From positions 1 through 64,000 of the forward strand of contig JAQGDQ010000042.1 of the NCBI GenBank assembly GCA_030141605.1: a stretch of 64,000 nt of DNA, in the 5' to 3' direction. This document shows, one piece after another, positions 27,801 to 47,870 of the stretch. The position numbers and the translations under genes are program-made. Each line of letters opens with the position of its first letter. The first letter of the stretch is position 1. The stretch comes from Tubiluchus corallicola (taxonomy: Eukaryota > Priapulida > Priapulimorpha > Priapulimorphida > Tubiluchidae). The notes under the pieces are model-generated. The model did no database searches, was not told where the DNA came from, and was given only the letters and a program-made list of their open reading frames with translations.

Positions 27801-29209
27801 ATTGTTATTATTGTTGCTGCCCTATTAAATTAAAAAATTAAGTGCCAAAGTTGGCATATCCAATAAAAGTAAAAAGGCCAATAATTTTGCTCATACTGGA
27901 TGCTAGATGTAATACATGTAATCGTGGGTTTTTGCACAGAACACGAAACAAGCTGTGTATGCGTCAATGTGCTCAAATGTAGATTTTATTAGCCATTACG
28001 GGTTTTGAAAATGTTAACGGATTTTCGAATTATACGATTTACAATTATATACGAGACAAAGTGCATTAAAAGCGTTGGATTTATTACTCAACGTGTAAAT
28101 AACCTGAGCCAAACGACAACGATTCAAAGAGAAGCATATATTTGCACTGATTAATTGTTTGTATTTTAGTTTAGTCAATAAACTGAATTTATTCATCAAG
28201 ATTTCACAAATTTTGTGATGGAAAAACAAGAACAAGCGCAGTTTCGACGAGAATTGACATTTGCAAATTAACTGTTTATGCTTTAATATCGTGAAATGAA
28301 AGAAATGCATGCGGTGGAGGTAGGTGGAGATATTTCCCCAATGAAGATGTATGATCTATGACGTCGACCACCCACTCGAAGCAATATACACACACGGAGC
28401 CGCAGATGTATTATTAAGTCTTATTAAGCCTATAAATTTAATAATGACATTAATTATTGAAAGCATGGTGTGAGTAGCTGATGACTATTCTTAAATAGAT
28501 GATAATTTGTTAATTACATATTTACCAATGTGTTTTTTTTAATAATTATTATCCTTTGCGGTAATGAGTTGGAGAAACTGTTAATTTTCTCCAATTTGGA
28601 AAAAAGGAAACGCTAAAAAACTGTTGACTAGTCGGTATTTGAACCTAAGACCTGGGATTAGTGCCCCCATGCGTTGCCACTAGTTCAACATTTCCTTCTT
28701 ATAGCACACAATCCACCAGTGCCCACGACTGTAGAGGATACTTGCAGTGCTGTATGGCGCAAGCATAGTATTGATACATTATAATTTGTACTATAAATTA
28801 CAGTGAAAACAACTGCTGAACTACCCTCTTCCAGTAAGCCTGAGTTTAAATTTAATATACCGTAAAGTCTAGGGCAAGAATATAGTCGTAGCGTACCAGC
28901 CTTTAATTCATTCTTGAGCTTGCAGGTTCTAGTGCAATCGTGTTTGCGTTTTATGGATTAAGGATTAAAATCCTGCTTAAAGAATAAAATAAACTGAAGG
29001 ATTTAAATCTGTAACCATCCTAATGAGCGCCTGAAAACATTAGTCAACTTCTCGTACGTCTGTATAGTATCAACCGAAACCTGAACGTCCAAAAACGACG
29101 TCTTTTTTCTACTATTCGACTACCTACAAGAAAGAGACGAGACCCAATATCCAACAGCAAAATCCTGGAAGTGCGATAAGCCGTATTATGAACGATAATC
29201 AATTAAGAT
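24816..29209. other. No gene recognised; possible location of later EGF-gene exons
   Basis: The EGF exon ends in a phase-1 splice donor at 29718, so the rest of that gene should lie here or further left on the minus strand. I could not recognise a matching exon. An imperfect CAT/CAG/ATC triplet-rich patch lies at about 27700-27825. A weak tRNA-like segment on the minus strand at 28622-28690 is discussed under findings. Confidence 0.4.
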
Positions 29210-29224
29210 GAGGCACTGAACCGG

Positions 29225-29400
29225 CAGTCGTGTCCCCTCCTTACTATATTTGGATGCGAATGAATCCTGCCTCAACAAGAGAAATAACTGATGGCATTAC
29301 GACAACAGCATGCAGAAGCGCTTTTCCCGGCAGTCACCCATCCATTTGCTGACCTGATTCGGCGTTCTTTAATTTCCGGGCCTGCCTTGCACTGCAACTT
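29225..29400 (-). ncRNA. 5S-rRNA-like sequence, probable 5S-derived SINE or pseudogene
   Basis: On the minus strand GAAATTAAAGAACGCCG (29376-29360) is followed by TGGATGGGTGACTGCC (29344-29329). These match the internal promoter box A and box C of animal 5S rRNA, and the 32-nt distance between their starts is that of true 5S genes. The sequence outside these boxes does not look like intact 5S: the 5' third and the terminal stem are not recognisable. I take it as a 5S-derived retroposon or pseudogene, not a functional gene. The outer limits are approximate. Confidence 0.6.
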
Positions 29401-29718
29401 CTTAGCAATTCATTAGCCCGGGAATGACTTCTTGTTACCTGAATATCTACTTTCGTATCAATCCCCTTCTCTACTTTTTCTATCGTCACACCTTTTTTTT
29501 CTTTTTCTTCTACGTTCGCCTTCTCTTCATCATCGCTCTTTATTTTGGTTGGTTAGCCAACAGATCAGCTGCAGTTAAAAAGCTCAGGGCTGCAATTATA
29601 GTTTAGAAATGACAAAGCAGGCTATTTGTCGTATAATAGGCCTACAATATGTCCTACGATAGGACAAAAGGTTTTCTTTGGGTGTCTTATATTGAAAAAC
29701 TTGAACTTTTTGACTTAC

Positions 29719-30399
29719 CAATGGTTTCGTTGCAAATCGACCCAATGTATAAAGGATTGCAAATGCACACTGACTGTGATGGATTCTCTTCATGTGGAGT
29801 GCACACTCCATTAACACATGGATCGTTTTCTAAGCATGGATTCGAAATAATGCATACATCTCCTACATATTCCTCGGAACACTGGCACTCTGGCAGGGAT
29901 TGATTGTTTAAATTCGGAATGCAAGTGCCTCCATTCTGGCATGGTTCAGAGAGGCAAGGATCTACAATTTCACAGTCGTCACCTATCCAACCTTTGTTAC
30001 ACTGGCATTCACGCGCACTGTTATCTTGCTGAAAGCAAGTTCCATTTACACAGGGTTGCCAATAGCATATGTCTTCCTGGTCACAAACATTCCCAAGCCA
30101 ACCATCATCACAGATGCAAAATGGGTCCCCTGTCTCTACGTCTTCTACACATCTACCATGTGCACACGGATCTAGATAACACACATCGACTTTTGTACAA
30201 TTATCACCAGTCCAACCGTTACCGCAGAAGCAGTGGTATTGTTCGTCTGGTTGACGTACCTGACACGTGCCATTGTTTTCACACGGGTTGGGATGACAAG
30301 GAAACTCTTTGTCACAGTCTTGATGGATGGTCCCATCTATGCATTGGCATAGATAGGAATTGCCACTTGAGAAACAAATTCCTGCATTCAAGCACGGAT
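29719..30399 (-). CDS. EGF-repeat part of the interrupted exon (six EGF-like modules)
   Basis: About 227 codons remain open on the minus strand. Module 1 (DPCLNAGIC ... HQDC) has only five cysteines. Modules 2 to 6 each have the full six-cysteine EGF pattern, for example CHPNPCENNGTC ... CFCGNGWTGDNC and CYLDPCAHGRC ... CICDDGWLGNVC. None shows a clear calcium-binding EGF consensus before the first cysteine. The coding segment ends ...CNETI plus one base at donor GTAAGT, the phase-1 boundary typical of shuffled EGF exons. Reading past the donor gives a stop at 29687. Confidence 0.85.
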
Positions 30400-33068
30400 T
30401 TTGTAACAAAATAGAATCAATTTGGTACAATATCGAAAACTACATTGTAGGTGTCATTTATAAGCCACCAAATCAAAAATATAAGACTTTTCTAAAACAT
30501 TTTGAAATTGAACTTGAACGTGCTGTACTTGAAAATCAACCAGTTTTATTAATGGGGGATTTTAATATCGATATTAATGCAACAAATACTGCTCAGTGCA
30601 GAAAGTATAAAGAAGTCTTGGACCAATATAACACGCAAATACTAAACGCAAGTAATAAACCCACAAGAATCACTAAAACATCATCTACTACCATAGACCA
30701 CTTTATCTCAAACGCTAAAGACAATTTCCAAGTACAAGAAAACTTCTCCTGTGATTATTCTGATCATGATTTTATAATAATAGTAGACAAAACAAAACCA
30801 ACCAAAAACAATACAGGCACAGTCTGGAAAACAGTCAGAGATTATTCTACATATAATAAAGATATATTTCAAGATACTTTAACCAAATTGGACTGGAGTA
30901 ATATTTACACAATGACTGACATTGACATGCAAATAAACACATTAATAAATAATATGGAATACTGCCTGGATATCTATGCACCGTATAAAAAAATTAAAAT
31001 ACATCAGCAGCAATTTAATGCAAAATCTGCTTGCCCTTGGGCGGATACAGAACTCGCAAAACTAAGACACAATAAAAATGAATTATATAGAACATATTTA
31101 CATTTAAAAGGTAAAATCAATTACAATAATTACAAAAAGGCACGAAATAAATTTAATAGCTACAACAGGAAACTCAAAAATAAATATTATATTAATAAAT
31201 GCAATGATGCAACTACACCTAAACAAAAATGGCGTTTAATTAATGACGTACTTAACAGATACAGAAACGATCAATTACAAATAAATAGTTTACGAGAAAA
31301 TGACAGTATAATATCTGATCCAGTTGACATTGCTAACAAATTAAATTCCACATTTATCAATCTCGGAAAATTTGACAACTTGCCACACCAACATAATGCA
31401 AATATACACAATATATACAAAAACCAATCAGTAATACAATCCACTTTCTCATTTACTAGCGTCACAGAATATGACATCTTTAGAATATTAAACAGTTTAA
31501 ATATAAATAAAGGAAGTGGACCCTCAGACTTGCCAATAAAGATCTTAAAAGACTGTGCCAGCATCATTACTCCTCATCTAACATATATCACAAACCAAGT
31601 CTTAATGCGCTCAGAATTTCCAGCAGTGTGTAAACAAGCGAACATAACTCCAATATACAAGAAAGATGCTAAAGATGATGCTAAAAACTACAGACCAATC
31701 TCAGTAGTGCACGTACTAGCCAAAGTATTTGAAAGAGTTATCTACAACCAAATAAACCATTACATTGAAAATAATAAGTTACTGTCAAATCATCAATTTG
31801 GTTTTAGAAAACTACATTCTACAATAGACGCGATAATTGATGCCACTGAAAAGTGGCGTTACAACTTAAATAAAAATAAATATATACCAGCAGCATTTTT
31901 AGATCTAAGTAAAGCTTTTGACAGCCTCGATCACAATTTACTACTAGACAACTTACGCCAACTAGGATTCGATTATACTTCTCTCAAACTAATTAATAAT
32001 TACCTACACAATAGAAAACAAAGAGTCAAACTGAACAAACACACTTTTTCAACATGGGACACACCACAGAGAGGCATCCCACAAGGTACGATATTAGGTC
32101 CATTACTCTTTTGTTTATACGTTAATAAAATTCATTTAGTTTTACATAATTCAGACTTAACACAATATGCCGATGATACAACACTCTATACAGCACACGC
32201 AGACTTTCTAACATCAAAAAATAATCTAGAAAAAGACATAACAAATATAAATGCAGCATTTAACTATTTTAGTTTAAAAATGAATGATGATAAGACAGAA
32301 TTTATGGTAATATCACCCAAATCCAATGACATTACTTCTAATGCAACACTAAAAGTAGGTGACTGTTCCATAGAACAAGCAAAAACTGTAAAATTTTGAG
32401 GCATTACTGTCGACAATAAACTCACTTGGGATGAACAGTTTCATCAAATACACAACAAGATGGCATTAAGCACGACATTCTTACGCCAAACCAGAGGCCA
32501 TCTAACCAAGAAAACAAAAATTCTCATCTACAAAAGTCTAATATTACCACATTATCTATATGGTTGCACTTTACTTCAAAACGTTAAATATGAAAACTTT
32601 AGAAAACTAAATACAATGCAAAACTACGCACTTAGATTAATTCATGGCTACTCTAACAAAACTGCTAAACAACATGCTGCTTCTGCAACAAGCTTAAGAA
32701 CGTCCACAAAAATACCAATATTAGAAGCCTATCGAGATTACAAAACACTGATATTTCTTTATAAATATATAAATAAACTGAGCATTCCATTTATAAACAA
32801 TCCCTTAGCATTTATTCCTGATACCACATTGAACACTAGAACATACAATTTAAAGCAAATTACAGTAAACAATAAATTTGGGAATAACTCTATATCAAAA
32901 CAGGCCATACATTTATGGAACTTACTACCCAGTGAAATAAAACAAATAGAATCTCTCCATCACTTTAAAAAGAAATTAAAAGAATATCAATATAACAGGT
33001 TTCAACTTCCACATTGTGCATCTGATACTAATTACACGGACTCCACTTTCATCTACCCCCGCCCCTGA
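30400..33068 (+). pseudogene. Endonuclease/reverse transcriptase ORF of the retrotransposon, with one in-frame stop
   Basis: The frame runs from the truncated 5' end to TGA at 32397-32399 and continues in the same frame to a natural end at 33068. The text around the stop (KTVKF, stop, GITVDNKLTWDEQ) matches the usual post-RT motif VKFLGVTIDN-LTW, so TGA most likely replaced a Leu codon. The catalytic YADD is at 32166-32177. The downstream part includes LRLIHGYSNKT, IPILEAYRDYKTL and AIHLWNLLPSEIKQ, the usual C-terminal features of this LINE group. The protein is not functional here because of truncation and the stop. Confidence 0.88.
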
Positions 33069-33435
33069 CTCCATATAATGATAAAAAATGAAATTTTTTA
33101 AAAAAAAAATTATGTAATGTAATACGTGTTATGTTAGTTTCGTGTTTCGTAATGTTAAATGTATAAATAGTGTGCACTAATGTAATGTAAAATTTAATGT
33201 ACTTTCCTATAATTGTTTGTAAAAATATTTTAATATGGTATCTGTAAATATGTTCATTATATTGTATATAGTTTGCACTTTAGTTTTTTTAGTATGCACT
33301 GGACGCATTTGTCTTGAACAGTGTTGTTATTTTAACATTACGCTGAGGCTAACTCAATTTTATTATAATGAGGGAACCGTTTTTATGACAAATAAAGAAT
33401 TAATATATATAATATATATATATATATTTGGAACA
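30400..33435 (+). mobile_element. 5'-truncated APE-type non-LTR retrotransposon (Jockey/CR1-like group)
   Basis: This element of about 3.04 kb is flanked by CACGGAT at 30393-30399 and 33436-33442. It begins inside the apurinic-endonuclease domain (VGVIYKPPNQ, LMGDFNIDI, CDYSDHDFIII with the SDH catalytic motif). The full reverse transcriptase follows (NYRPISVV, AFLDLSKAFDSLDH, GIPQGTILGPLL, QYADDTTLY) and then a C-terminal domain. ORF1 and the endonuclease N-terminus are missing. The 3' region is AT-rich, with AATAAA followed by an AT-rich tail. One in-frame TGA kills the frame. Confidence 0.9.
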
Positions 33436-33536
33436 CACGGATCTCGTTCAGTTGTTATGCTCGCCACAGAAAACTTTTCTAATGCAATCAGTATAATTAG
33501 ACTACATTTCATTATCCAAAACATTTGCATCGGCAT
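33436..33536 (-). CDS. N-terminal part of the interrupted EGF gene (start codon and candidate signal peptide)
   Basis: The minus-strand frame starts MPMQMFWIMKCSLIILIAL (ATG at 33536; alternative ATG at 33512) and continues EKFSVASITTERD to the target-site duplication. An in-frame TAA lies upstream. The hydrophobic stretch is compatible with a signal peptide, with cleavage possible after VAS. The assignment rests on frame continuity with the EGF part and on the duplication, not on homology. Confidence 0.55.
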
Positions 33537-34013
33537 CTTTAAAAAAACTAGATGATTATTGATGTAAGATAGTTAGGGACGAATGAAATGACTTGATAAT
33601 GTTTAAGCGCAGCGGATATTATCCTCTCTGTATATATAGAAATACTTGGCGCTGAAGAATCGTTTTTATACCTTCGCTTTCTATCGGCATAAGCTCGAGT
33701 ATGACTAAAAGTGGTCTCAAATAGTCTTATCGGCATACCACTCCTTTGTCATATTGACAAAAAAGAACATTAAGTTTCCAATGTAAACGGAAGTCTTTTG
33801 CGAAATATTTTTGTAGCCTTCGTATAAGATCTCAAAATGTGTCGAGAGATAATTTTTCGATCATTTTTGCCCAGACTAGTCTTTACGACAGTTTTAGATA
33901 GATGTTCTTCAAAGTTTCTTGATGATTTTAAATAAATTTAAGAAAGAAATTAAAAATTATTTGTTCAGTGCTAACTACCTGTGTTTTATTTTTAAATTTG
34001 TTAATGTCTGATG
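33537..34013. other. Upstream flank of the EGF gene; nothing recognised
   Basis: This would hold the promoter or 5' untranslated region of the minus-strand EGF gene. No clear core promoter element or further exon could be identified. Confidence 0.35.
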
Positions 34014-34021
34014 TGTGTGTG

Positions 34022-34053
<32 letters not shown>

Positions 34054-34084
34054 TGTGTGTGTTTGTGTGTGTGTGTGTGTGTGT
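34014..34084. repeat. (GT)n/(GC) alternating purine-pyrimidine microsatellite
   Basis: About 70 bp of GT with a GC-containing centre (GTGCGTGCGTGCGTGC). Such sequence can adopt Z-form DNA. Confidence 0.95.
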
Positions 34085-34458
34085 ACATATGTGTTCCCTA
34101 GTTGGTTACTTAGTTTACAGAGTTCGCTCTATGAGTTGAAAAAGGATTCCGAAGCACCCGAAGCACCGAAGAACAAGTATTTACATTGCATGGAAACCAG
34201 ATGACGCTATTTTTTTGTCTAAAATGAGCGCGCTCAAGCGTAAAGTAATCACGACTTTAAATTGATTTTACTAATTACATGAGGTGCTTATTGCAATTTT
34301 ATTGCCGCTACAGCCATTGTCGCCTATTATATGTATTTTGATGAGCAGCTGCGTAACGTATAATGTATTATGTATGTATAAATAATGTAACGCATTTAGC
34401 TTACATGTATTTAGACAAACAATATATAATGTATGATATATGTATTATGTATATAGAA

Positions 34459-35077
34459 TTAAAGGAAGACAGGATGATTTTTATTATACTACCCCATTTT
34501 CAAGTCCGATAAAAAGTATACGTTTTAACACAATTAATACTACAATAGCGTTTTTGATAAATAAATAATAGATTAAAAACTTAATTAACGGCAGGCGAGC
34601 CCAACTGTTGATGACATCACAAACTAACATAATTTTCAATAGCAAAACATTTCACAAGCGTGTTGCACGTGTTTGCGAAAGCGAAAATTGAAGTACAGTG
34701 CTACTGTAAGATATTCAGTGTGTTGTAGTAAAACTAGACAAGTTTTAGGATAAAATTCAAACTTCGAATTTGCCGCTGTGCTCACACATGAGCTGTCGAA
34801 TGTGTGCACTTCATCACAAACTAACACATCTGAACTGAGAGGTACAGCACCTGTTTTTGGCAGTACATTTCCAAAATGCAAGCGCTAGTGCTCGTCTAAC
34901 TAGCGAATGGCGAAATGCATGTAAAAGCGAAAAACTAGTGGCGTGAACGTCAAATTGTGTTTGTGTGGTAATAATTCTTTCACGTAAGTCACTTTTGAAA
35001 AATAGTATGTTTCTTTTCAATACAAAGAATAGATTGTTTTGACCAACAGTTTAAGATTGGGTCCGGTTTTGCTTTAA
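34459..35077 (-). mobile_element. TTAA-bounded non-autonomous element, family A copy 3
   Basis: The internal part is 611 bp between TTAA at 34459-34462 and 35074-35077, inverted relative to copies 1 and 2. The plus-strand left end is AGGAAGACAGGATGATTT, and the right end reads back AGCAAAACCGGACCCAATC. It aligns over its full length with 9746-10354. There is no coding capacity. Confidence 0.75.
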
Positions 35078-35099
35078 TGTAAAGTATTTAACCTCGGGA

Positions 35100-35390
35100 G
35101 CTTTCTTGTATATAATATACAAAATTTGTACATATTACATTATTTATCTTCTCTTGACTAACCTGCATCTTTAATCGCATTCTTCTCTACACAGACCTGA
35201 TTTTACACCCTCCTTATCCTGCCTATCCCTTTCTCACTATCAATGTTGTGCTTACAAGATTTTCTTTCAACACACATTGAAGCACTTTATTGTAAGTAAT
35301 TAGTTTTTTGCCAAGCCATATTTTTGTTATTGTTGCTTGTCATTGAATGTACATTGCTTTTTGTCACAAATAAATCTAAATCTAAATGTA
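35100..35390 (+). mobile_element. Possible LINE 3' tail with (TCTAAA)n end
   Basis: Pyrimidine-rich then AT-rich sequence ends in CACAAATAAATCTAAATC and TAAATG, a typical short-repeat tail of CR1-like retroposons. No reverse transcriptase part is present, so this is a weak call. Confidence 0.35.
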
Positions 35391-36521
35391 TTTTTTGGGA
35401 AAAAGTTCTCTTGCATTCACAAAGCAAATTCTAAAATATTTATTGCACTCAGGTTTAACGCGGTATTTAAAAATTAGGCAATTTTCTACGAAATTGTAAC
35501 AAAATCTTATTTCAATTAAAACTTCTTTGACGATACATATCGATACGCGTTAAGTATTGTTTAGCTATATTGAATACTGACCGTTTAATATCACTGCTCA
35601 GCTGCTTAGCTATAGAAATTTTACGAGCATGTTTGGCTTGTATTTATTTTTCTACTTTTTATCGCTGCTATTTTCTCCACAAAATTTAGTTAAATCACTG
35701 AGTTATTTTACTTCGACCTTTGGTAAAGTAAAGGTCTAGACCCCTGCAATATTTATTAGTGAGTGAAAAGCTATGATGTAAAAAATAGACGTTCAACCCA
35801 ATGAAGTTTAATTCTTCGGGGTACTGTTTTGCTTTTCTGTTTATTAAAGTGAAAAGTAACTTAAGTATTTTTAGCCGAAGTTCTACTTGAATTTTTTTGT
35901 AGGGCGAAATTTGCTGGATTAGTTATCAGCACCTTTGTTAAAAAGGTTAATTCACTATTCGCGATTCGAAAAGTTTAATATCAGATGTGTGGACGTTCAT
36001 TGTACAACGTGAACTGTGAATGTAGTTCATACTTTGCATGCTGTTCGTTGAGTTATTTATTAAGGAGTGCACCTGTGCGTGATTAAAGCGTCGAAATGGG
36101 TAGATATCGTTCATTATAGCGCTAGTCTACCTGTCGCACAGTTTAAATAATAATTACTTAAACTGTGCCCTGTGGTATAGTGACGTGTCTGATTGACAAA
36201 ATCACTTATTTACTTTTTAACCTTTTATTGAATGCGCCGTCATGTATTAAAAGACGCCATTTTCCTCTCTGTGTCTAAAAGCAGAACAGATTTTTCGTAT
36301 TTATCCAGCCTAACCACCTAATTACTATGTGAGAAACTATCAGTGATATTTTGTTGTTGGTAATTTGTACCACCTGACTGCATTTAACAACTCCAAAAAA
36401 GTGAATCCAAACAACGAAGATTTAACTCTTTTTGAAACTAATATGAAGCCATGTGAAATCTCACAATTTTAATATGTAGCGAAACGGCACTAAATATTAC
36501 TTTTTGCTTACCAGTGTAATA
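35391..36521. other. No gene recognised
   Basis: AT-rich DNA upstream of the GPCR. No exon or repeat could be supported. Confidence 0.45.
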
Positions 36522-36677
36522 AAAATTGACGGACACAATATTTGTTTTGCAGATATAGTTGCAAAAAATAAAGGATTTTTGCACTACTATAATACGTAGA
36601 AAATTGACGGACACAATATTTGTTTTGTAGATATAGTTGCAAAAAATAAAGGATTTTTGCACTACTATAATACGTAG
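36522..36677. repeat. Near-perfect 78-bp tandem duplication
   Basis: 36522-36599 and 36600-36677 are identical apart from a C/T change (TTTTGCAGATA versus TTTTGTAGATA). Both start AAAATTGACGGACAC and end AATACGTAG. The near identity points to a recent duplication or a copy-number polymorphism. Confidence 0.9.
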
Positions 36678-37765
36678 AAACAAAATTTGGGATGGTGGGG
36701 TTACGTTAATAATGGCTAGTCAATTTAGGGTATCTTGTGTATTTATAAAGCGCACTTCCTCCTTTCATTTAAGTGGCAAAAAACTGGAACGGGAAAACTT
36801 TCCGGATGATTTTCTCTGCAGGCTGCGTAAATTTCAAACACTTTTTTTCTAAAGCGGATCATTGAAAAAGCTTCGTCGTTACTCGTTAACCGGATGTACA
36901 CAGGGATGCGAGTATTAAATCTTCCGCTCAAAAACCGCCATTTTTGTTAAACCACAACATTTTAATAAAATACATTTGGCATTTGTGTAAAAAGAATTTT
37001 CTCTGACTATCCTGTTTATTGTTCTTTCGCGTATATTTTCGTCTCATTTAAAATTTGACGTTTATGTTGGTAGGACAAGATTTGTAGCAAGCAAATTCAG
37101 CACTGCCCAGACCTAAATTGTGGCGCATCCCATTAACGTAACTTCGACCACAGTATTTGCATATTATAATAATAGTATAATATCGTAGTAGTAGCCTATG
37201 CAATAATACTCTTTAAACTGTGCTTCAACACTCTCTTTTCGTAAGTGATATTTCTAATTGTTTTAACTCTCGAAGATAGTATGACATAATTAGACCTGAA
37301 ATTAAAGTGAAAACAGAATTAGCCAAAAACTTACAGTCAAGTACCAAAAGACAAAAACTTCGTGGACTGGTGGAAATTCTCCTGCTTTCCACAATGTCAG
37401 TTGACTATTAAAGGCCGCTATTCTACTCTTCTTTGCAGTTTTTTCCTCATTGAAGATGTTGCTTTATTAAGGAAGGAGTTTGTTTCTTGCTGTTTGTTTT
37501 ACTGCTGCTTGAAATGACTTTTTCATTAATTTATTGCTGCTTCTCAAAATTTTTTTCTTTATATTACAAATCATCTATTAAAGATCAGGGCTTATAATTT
37601 GGTTGAGTAGCACTCTTCATTTTATCTCTTGTTTAGTTTCCTAGCGGATTGAACTTTCAAAAACTTTATTGAAATAGTAGCGAAGCTTGATCTACACACG
37701 ACTTTAAAACGCTGTTCTGTACAAAAACCCTATTACTATATATGTGGTTATTTATTGTTTTGCAG
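36678..37765. other. Upstream region of the GPCR, probably 5' intron
   Basis: A pyrimidine-rich acceptor TTTATTGTTTTGCAG ends at 37765, so the DNA just upstream is probably an intron in the 5' untranslated region. The non-coding first exon and promoter were not identified. Confidence 0.45.
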
Positions 37766-37777
37766 ATGGCGTTATAA
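37766..37777 (+). promoter_or_regulatory. Three-codon upstream ORF abutting the GPCR start codon
   Basis: Directly after the predicted acceptor the sequence is ATG GCG TTA TAA, then the GPCR ATG. The uORF (Met-Ala-Leu-stop) shares the GPCR frame, and its stop codon touches the main start without a gap. If the acceptor is used, ribosomes would meet this uORF first, which may dampen translation. That effect is an inference. Confidence 0.5.
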
Positions 37778-46386
<8,609 letters not shown>

Positions 46387-46720
46387 TACTTTACAAAGTT
46401 GTCACTCTTATGCCCTTCTCGGTATAATGTACAGTATTTATATTTTTGGAATGCGACAACTATGTTTGAAAGATCAACTGTTAGGCAGCAGTGTGTGCCC
46501 AACTTACGTTGTCATACAGACTAATTTATTTCGACAGGGTTTAGAATTTCATGTGCATTTTGGACTGGTTATTGGAATTTTTTCTAGAAACTTGTTTTAT
46601 TGTAAAAAGGCATTTTGTATGAAGAAAATTTCTTTGAATACATCAGTAAATTATGAAAAACTATTATTTGTAATTGTGTAAATAAAACTATAAAAGAAAC
46701 TCCTTTATTAAAATAAAACA
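46387..46720 (+). other. GPCR 3' untranslated region with polyadenylation signals
   Basis: AATAAA occurs at 46681-46686 and again near 46713, about 300-330 bp after the stop codon. No other AATAAA lies closer to the stop, so cleavage is likely just after one of these. Confidence 0.6.
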
Positions 46721-47590
<870 letters not shown>

Positions 47591-47624
47591 AGCTGGTCAA
47601 ATGTTCCATGAATTAGCAATATAT

Positions 47625-47870
47625 TGTCGTGAAACTTTACAAGAATATACTAGAACGAACGTATTCTGCATCGACTGGAGGAGTAGGATTTTTGATTTGT
47701 CATTTTGAACTCAAGTTAGCAGCGATAAAATCATTTTCGAGAAAAGCTCAAAGCTCTGCTAATCCGCAAAGGAACGTCGCCAAACTCTTTACGAGATATA
47801 TAATAGAATGTATTACACAGCAAGTGACTAAGTCGGATTTTTGACTTACCATCTTTAATTCAGTGAGGCA
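47625..47870 (+). repeat. Two further copies of the 150-bp degenerate repeat family
   Basis: GTGAAACTTTACAAGAATAT at about 47629 and GCCAAACTCTTTACGAGATA at about 47779 are about 150 bp apart. Between them are TTTTTGATTTGTCATTTTGA, a remnant of ATTTTCGAGAAAAG and CTCTGCTAATCCGCAAAGG. These match the internal words of the block at 16240-17080. Confidence 0.6.

Larger units (their letters stand above)
29719..33536 (-). pseudogene. First coding exon of a secreted multi-EGF-domain protein, split by a retrotransposon
   Basis: The minus strand carries six EGF-like modules at 30399-29719, ending at a splice donor GTAAGT (29718-29713) in phase 1. Beyond the 30400-33435 insertion, the same strand has an ATG at 33536 (another at 33512) opening a frame with a hydrophobic core (CSLIILIAL) and ending ...SITTERD. 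Joined across the 7-bp duplication this runs straight into PCLNAGIC of the first EGF module in the same frame. The likely original product is an extracellular or membrane-anchored adhesion or signalling protein. After the insertion the EGF part has no ATG at all, so the gene is probably inactive unless spliced around the element or driven otherwise. Later exons were not found. Confidence 0.7.

Noticed and set aside
29941-30414. 157-codon plus-strand frame opposite the EGF repeats
   Set aside because: Antisense shadow of the EGF exon, which has the clear six-cysteine pattern on the minus strand.
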